A stretch of 36,803 bases of DNA from Lactobacillus gallinarum DSM 10532 = JCM 2011 (lineage in GTDB: Bacteria > Bacillota > Bacilli > Lactobacillales > Lactobacillaceae), in NCBI RefSeq assembly GCF_001434975.1, contig NZ_AZEL01000046.1:1-36803 (forward strand), written 5' to 3'. The stretch's first letter is position 1. Each line of letters begins with the position of its first letter. Below the pieces are notes generated by a model that worked only from the letters and a program-made list of their open reading frames with translations, was not told where the DNA came from and did not search any database. Position numbers and translations under genes: made by a program. Positions 33,478-36,803 of the stretch are shown one piece after another.

Positions 33478-33491
33478 TTTCACATGAAACA
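33476..33491. promoter_or_regulatory. parS-like palindrome
   Basis: AGTTTCACATGAAACA matches the bacterial parS consensus TGTTTCACGTGAAACA at 14 of 16 positions; the differences are the first base and one central base. It could bind ParB/Spo0J or be a chance match overlapping the hydrolase stop. Confidence 0.3.
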
Positions 33492-33519
33492 AAAACGCAT
33501 GCCTATAGGCATGCGTTTT
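33492..33519. terminator. Bidirectional terminator at the chromosome side of the plasmid junction
   Basis: AAAACGCATGCC-TATA-GGCATGCGTTTT, perfect 12-bp stem with T on both strands. Confidence 0.85.
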
Positions 33520-33527
33520 ATTATTTA

Positions 33528-33989
33528 TTATGCATGTTTTCGATTAAACATTCCCGTAACAAGGGTTTGCGGCTCTTTTTGGGCATATTCACCGCGTAAA
33601 TAAACGTCCGTTGATTGCATATCTAGTTCGGCTAGGTAAAGTCGATTGGGTTCATTTTTCCCTGTTTTGGGATTAAAATGCATGGCTTTTTGATAAAGCA
33701 AGCCAGCTTTTTCTAGTTCTTTCTTAACGGTGGCTAATTTTCCCTTTGAACAATTGAACAGATCCATTAATTCTTGATTGGTAAAAATAAAGTAGACGTG
33801 ACCTTCCTCATCAACCCAGTGATTGCGTAAGGAATACTCGAGCCGATCTTTCAGTACCATGTAGGCCAATTTGGCTTCACTACTTAAATACCGATATTGT
33901 TCGCCGTACATCAATACTTTGGGAAACTGAAAGAACAAGGCCCCATAAACGTTGTCAGCTTGATAAAACTTGAAATTTGTTTGATCCAT
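33528..33989 (-). CDS. repA: RepA_N-family plasmid replication initiator, C-terminally truncated
   Basis: The conserved N-terminal winged-helix part of RepA_N initiators (FYQADNVYGALFFQFPKVLMYGEQYRYLSSEAKLAYMVLKDRL, FTNQELMDLFNCSKGKLATVKKELEKAGLL, NPKTGKNEPNRLYLAEL). Intact initiators run to about 300-400 residues; this one stops at 153, only a few bases from the terminator of the neighbouring chromosomal gene, so integration or deletion probably removed the C-terminal domain. A longer in-frame start exists, but AAAGGGAG 8 nt before this ATG decides it. That ribosome site is inside a long hairpin and is covered upstream by an antisense RNA gene. Replication from this copy is unlikely. Confidence 0.83.
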   Translation of the reverse strand: MDQTNFKFYQADNVYGALFFQFPKVLMYGEQYRYLSSEAKLAYMVLKDRLEYSLRNHWVDEEGHVYFIFTNQELMDLFNCSKGKLATVKKELEKAGLLYQKAMHFNPKTGKNEPNRLYLAELDMQSTDVYLRGEYAQKEPQTLVTGMFNRKHA

Positions 33990-33995
33990 TATAAA

Positions 33996-34038
33996 AACTC
34001 CCTTTCTTGACTGACACATGCTGTCTCAAAAGAGAGTT
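33996..34038 (-). promoter_or_regulatory. Hairpin sequestering the repA ribosome site
   Basis: In repA mRNA AACUCUCUUU pairs with AAAGGGAGUU (the Shine-Dalgarno), 10 bp with one wobble and 23-nt loop. The loop carries CAGCATGTGTC, the exact complement of GACACATGCTG 106 nt upstream (plus coordinates 34130-34140), so loop pairing could form a pseudoknot or compete with the hairpin. Confidence 0.6.
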
Positions 34039-34172
34039 GCTAAAACATTTGATTTGCTTTAAAATACAAATCTGATATGCTCTAACTGAATTACAAAGCT
34101 TTCATTGGTCTGGTGGCTTTGTAATTCATCAGCATGTGTCTGTTTGTGAGTTGCCCAGTCGGCAACTTTTTT
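34037..34172 (+). ncRNA. Antisense copy-control RNA (ctRNA) opposite the repA leader
   Basis: Promoter TTGCTA, 17 nt, TAAAAT (34037-34065). The RNA of about 100 nt starts near 34072 and ends at terminator AGTTGCC-CAGTC-GGCAACT with T6 (34149-34172). Its main hairpin is a perfect 12-bp stem GAATTACAAAGC/GCTTTGTAATTC with a 16-nt loop that contains UUGG, a YUNR-type U-turn motif used for fast kissing. It is exactly complementary to the repA leader. This is the known layout of RepA_N/theta plasmid ctRNAs. Confidence 0.7.
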
Positions 34173-34185
34173 AATTTCTAACAAC

Positions 34186-34226
34186 AAAAAATGGACTAGG
34201 TAGCTTCTGTTGGCTACTTAGTCCAT
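34186..34226 (-). terminator. Minus-strand terminator between the par genes and repA
   Basis: In minus-strand sense ATGGACTAAGTAGC/GCTACCTAGTCCAT (one mismatch), 8-nt loop, T6. It either ends the par transcript or acts as an attenuator in a long repA leader. Confidence 0.7.
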
Positions 34227-34258
34227 TGGATTTAATTTGTTTTTTAACTATCCTTAAC

Positions 34259-34418
34259 TTGTCCTCGGGGACTGGTTTGCGGTATAATTAACCTACAAAT
34301 TAAGAACAATGTTCAGTCGATTTTTTCCGCCAAGTCAAAGTCGACTGAATCTAAGTAGCTGTATGGTAGCTACTTGCTAAACCTAAAATCCCTGATTCCT
34401 CGTGAATCGGGGATTTTT
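34259..34418 (+). ncRNA. Second plus-strand small RNA candidate with three hairpins
   Basis: Promoter TTGTCC, 18 nt, TATAAT (34259-34288). The RNA of about 125 nt would start near 34295 and hold TTCAGTCGA/TCGACTGAA, AAGTAGC/GCTACTT, and terminator AAATCCCTGATTC/GAATCGGGGATTT with T5. It is antisense to any repA transcript that starts from the minus-strand TTGCCG/TAGACT element at 34461-34489. Function inferred only from position. Confidence 0.5.
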
Positions 34419-34524
34419 CTGTTTAGCTTGATCTCTTTATTCGGTTGTTAAATTAATCTTAGTCTAGCATAGCGCTTACCTAGCGGCAACTTTATTTGGT
34501 TTTGTATATTTTGCCAGCTTTTTT

Positions 34525-34788
34525 CTAAATATCATCTGAAAAGGCATTAAATCCTCCTTGCAACCGTTCTTTGGAACTAGAAGGCTTTTCTACGCCATTT
34601 TTAGGGGCTTCTGGAGTTTTTAATTCATCTTTAACGTAAGGAGCCTTTAACCGTTCAATTTCGTGAATTAAAGCGGTTTTAACAAGCGTGGTTTTAGGAA
34701 TTAATGATTTATCAAAGTAATCAAGGATTTCTTTGTCGACAATTTTCTCGGGATTTAGTCGGACGTTCAAGGTTTTAACTTTTCCCAT
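34525..34788 (-). CDS. ParR-like partition DNA-binding protein
   Basis: An 87-residue protein directly after parM (2-bp gap), the usual place of the centromere-binding adaptor in actin-type (type II) partition systems. The N-terminus KVKTLNVRLNPEKIVDKEILDYFD and following KTTLVKTALIHEIERL have the beta-helix-helix pattern of ribbon-helix-helix proteins; the C-terminal part is hydrophilic and disordered-looking and ends acidic (FSDDI), as expected for an actin-contacting tail. Assigned on context and fold pattern rather than clear homology. Confidence 0.65.
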   Translation of the reverse strand: MGKVKTLNVRLNPEKIVDKEILDYFDKSLIPKTTLVKTALIHEIERLKAPYVKDELKTPEAPKNGVEKPSSSKERLQGGFNAFSDDI

Positions 34789-34790
34789 GA

Positions 34791-35840
34791 TTACTTGCTC
34801 CCTTCGTTTTGAGCTTGTTGACTTAATCCGTACTTATAAAATCCGTTAACATTAGCAACTTCTGTATTTTTAACAATAACTGCGTTAGTGAAAGTAGTAT
34901 TCAAGATTTTTTGGTTAAGCAAATTGGCTCCACCACCGGTAAAGGACAAAGTATCAATACTATTAAGGTTCTTTAACGTTGAAGTTACATTAGCAACTAA
35001 GCGCCGGGTAAACCGCTCAATTTCCTTGCAAACCAAATCAGTAATATCATCTTGACGATTTTTAGAAAATCGGTAGCTCCAATGATGTTGCTGGTTTCCC
35101 TTTCGTAAATCTTTTTCTAATTGATAAAGACTAATATCACCATTAATACCGTTGGCAATGGCTTCGTATAGATCATTTACGCCGGTATTAAATTGATGGC
35201 GGTTTTTGCCACTAAGTTCAAAGTTTAAAATCGTATCAATTAAAATTGTGCCACCACCTACATCAACAATGACAACTTTTTCGTCTAGTAAATCTTTGTT
35301 CTTGATAAAGCCCTCACCGTCTAATAGCTCGTTATATAAGGTGCCGATTGGTTGAGGCAAAATATAGACTTTACGAACTCTTACCGTCACGATTTTATCG
35401 TCAATAGTAACTTGGTGTTGGCCCTCTAAGACTTTTAATAAAGCTTTTAATTGTCCTTGGTCAGCATAATCTCCAGTTGGAAGCCCAGCAGTGACGACTA
35501 CTTCTAAAACTTGATCTTTAGCCGCTTTGAAATCACTTGCTAGTAATCCCAGCGCAAAATTGGCTAGTAATTTAAATGCTTCACTATCGTATCGAGCACC
35601 ATACATGATTGTATCCGCTAAATATTCGTCAAGGTGAAGTCGGTCAATATCTCGACCCCATACGTACTTATCGTCGCTAAAAGGGACTGAATAAGTGTGT
35701 AGGTCATTATTCATTGTAGAATTGCCAACTGACATCGGCATGTCTGCTTGGTTTAAATATCTTGAAGGCAGTACATATTCAGCTTTACTGCTTTTTAATT
35801 TGGTCTGTTTGTTTCCTAAATCTAAGCTAAAAATATCCAT
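34791..35840 (-). CDS. parM: ParM/StbA-family actin-like plasmid partition ATPase
   Basis: A 349-residue actin-fold protein. Phosphate-1 motif FSLDLGNKQTKL at the N-terminus, phosphate-2 VVIVDVGGGTILID at about 190, and adenosine motif LSFTGGGANLL near the C-terminus. Such proteins polymerise with ATP and push plasmid copies apart through the ParR-centromere complex. GGAGAG precedes the ATG. It follows the resolvase gene by 46 bp in the same direction, forming a stability cassette. It is intact here although the initiator is truncated. Confidence 0.86.
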   Translation of the reverse strand: MDIFSLDLGNKQTKLKSSKAEYVLPSRYLNQADMPMSVGNSTMNNDLHTYSVPFSDDKYVWGRDIDRLHLDEYLADTIMYGARYDSEAFKLLANFALGLLASDFKAAKDQVLEVVVTAGLPTGDYADQGQLKALLKVLEGQHQVTIDDKIVTVRVRKVYILPQPIGTLYNELLDGEGFIKNKDLLDEKVVIVDVGGGTILIDTILNFELSGKNRHQFNTGVNDLYEAIANGINGDISLYQLEKDLRKGNQQHHWSYRFSKNRQDDITDLVCKEIERFTRRLVANVTSTLKNLNSIDTLSFTGGGANLLNQKILNTTFTNAVIVKNTEVANVNGFYKYGLSQQAQNEGSK

Positions 35841-35886
35841 AAGGCACTCTCCTTTAGTTGCATTACAAAAAGTACCGCTTTGTTAG

Positions 35887-36474
35887 TCATTTTCGTTTAA
35901 TCTTGTATTTCTTTCGATACCTGATAAAGGTCGTTCGTTTAATGCCGGTATTGCGGGCAACATCTACATCACTCATACCACCTTGATAGAGCTTAAAAGC
36001 ATGTTGCAAGTGGAGATCGTCTTGGGTGTATTGGGGGTTGCGGCCATGATATTTACCTTGCTGTTTGGCAAGCGCAATGCCTTGTTGCTGACGTTCGATG
36101 ATCCGCTTACGTTCGCTTTCAGCTTGATACTTATACAATTCAATGATGAGATTAGTCATCAGTTGACGTAAGTTCGGATCAGCGATTCCTGTCATGGACG
36201 GCAAATTTAACACATCTAGGGTGGCACCCTTATTTTGAATGGAGTTCATGATCTTAGTCAAATCATGGTTGTTTCTGCCTAAGCGATCTAATTCAGTGAC
36301 CATTACAATATCACCCTCACGAATATAGGCCAGCATTTTTTGCAGTTCTGGCCGATTAGTGTTAGCCCCACTTAATTTATCCGTAAATAATTTATCAACG
36401 TCTTTTAAAGCCGCTAACTGTCGATCTAAATGTTGCTCCTTGGAACTCACACGCGCATAACCGATTTTAGCCAT
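35887..36474 (-). CDS. Serine recombinase, plasmid resolvase/invertase family
   Basis: A 195-residue resolvase: N-terminal catalytic domain with GYARVSSKEQHLDRQL (nucleophile Ser in RVSS), LSGANTNRPELQKML, and DRLGRNNHDL (active-site Arg), a long helix (ESERKRIIERQQQGIALAKQQGKYHGR) and a C-terminal helix-turn-helix (MSDVDVARNTGIKRTTFIRYRKKYK). It probably resolves plasmid multimers. A likely recombination or operator site is the upstream GTTCATTAGAAC palindrome around 36491-36502. First gene of the resolvase-parM-parR cassette. Confidence 0.92.
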   Translation of the reverse strand: MAKIGYARVSSKEQHLDRQLAALKDVDKLFTDKLSGANTNRPELQKMLAYIREGDIVMVTELDRLGRNNHDLTKIMNSIQNKGATLDVLNLPSMTGIADPNLRQLMTNLIIELYKYQAESERKRIIERQQQGIALAKQQGKYHGRNPQYTQDDLHLQHAFKLYQGGMSDVDVARNTGIKRTTFIRYRKKYKIKRK

Positions 36475-36490
36475 TTCCAGTTCCCCTTTT

Positions 36491-36526
36491 GGACAGTTCT
36501 AATGAACACTTTTAATGCCTAGTATA
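36491..36526 (-). promoter_or_regulatory. Resolvase promoter and res-like palindrome
   Basis: TATACT (minus strand, 36521-36526) without a clear -35, followed by GTGTTCATTAGAACTGTCC, which contains a GTTCATTAGAAC dyad. Resolvases often bind and autoregulate at such sites. Confidence 0.4.
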
Positions 36527-36536
36527 GCACAGAAAT

Positions 36537-36569
36537 AAAAAAGGCCATTAGGGTTATACCCTAGTGGCC
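36537..36569 (-). terminator. Terminator of the edge gene
   Basis: GGCCACTAGGG/CCCTAATGGCC with 5-nt loop and T6 in minus-strand sense. The stop codon of the decayed gene is in the loop. Confidence 0.8.
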
Positions 36570-36803
36570 GTTTCAACAGCAATTGCCTTGAAGACATAAT
36601 TATCACGTAATACAAAAAATTTAACTGCCAATTGATGTTTAGTAGGTTGGCTAACGCTAGAACTAGAGGAACTAGTGTTACCTCTGGTTTCTGTAGCAGT
36701 TACAGCCGAGCTGCTTGATGAACTGCTGGTATCGGCTTACGAACTGCTTGATGTGCTGCTTTCTTACGACACCATTTTGATCATAAGTGGCATCAGCCGT
36801 AAA
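36554..36803 (-). pseudogene. Ser-rich protein remnant (lipoprotein-like), partial
   Basis: Runs off the right edge. One frame reads ESSTSSSS-stop-ADTSSSSSSSAV, then SSVSQPTKHQLAVKFFVLRD to the stop. The poly-Ser run is broken by two TAA codons that each look like TCA changed to TAA, and the upstream sequence FTADATYDQNGVV lies in another frame. The Ser-rich linker followed by QPTxxQLAV resembles secreted or lipoprotein families of lactobacilli, but I cannot name it with confidence. Confidence 0.55.

Overview
The window looks like chromosome of a low-GC homofermentative lactobacillus of the Lactobacillus helveticus / crispatus / gallinarum / kefiranofaciens group. The D-lactate dehydrogenase is nearly identical to the known L. 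helveticus type, the class II ribonucleotide reductase closely follows the L. leichmannii/delbrueckii enzyme, and gene decay plus an IS256-family element fit that group. The species call rests on remembered protein similarity, not a search.

Layout. 1-7100: peptide deformylase-like protein, secreted serine hydrolase, PLD-helicase-DUF3427 protein, APC permease and exonuclease III. 7100-7470: about 370 bp with no protein gene but with a candidate structured RNA on the minus strand (promoter, paired rod, C-rich loops, terminator). 7524-16455: housekeeping and metabolic genes (fructosamine kinase family, ldhD, histidine phosphatase, two HAD phosphatases, a TetM-like GTPase with a candidate attenuator leader, aldo/keto reductase, a short CorA-like protein) and one decayed EEP-family pseudogene. 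16516-19429: a three-gene ABC importer of the TrpXYP type behind a leader with a near-consensus promoter, two mini-ORFs each holding one Trp codon, and two tandem terminators. 19543-23351: small secreted protein, MFS sugar permease with CcpA/LacI-type operators, small membrane protein, SGNH hydrolase and AI-2E-family exporter.

23525-27351 is a coherent vitamin B12 unit: NrdR-type box, B12-dependent ribonucleotide reductase (nrdJ), a DUF4430 (transcobalamin-like) lipoprotein, a CbrT-like ECF S-component and a PduO-type cobalamin adenosyltransferase. Capture, import, activation and use of the cofactor are thus transcribed together, apparently under NrdR rather than a B12 riboswitch.

27370-33477: CmpB-type membrane protein, LPXTG-type surface protein, an internally deleted IS256-family element with 24-bp inverted repeats, a tRNA-Thr with anticodon AGT, a broken MgtC/SapB gene and a Mbeg1-like alpha/beta hydrolase. 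33528-36803: an integrated plasmid backbone: truncated RepA_N initiator, an antisense-RNA copy-control region that looks intact, ParR/ParM partition genes, a serine resolvase, and a decayed Ser-rich protein at the right edge. The plasmid-chromosome junction lies next to a parS-like palindrome at the end of the hydrolase gene.
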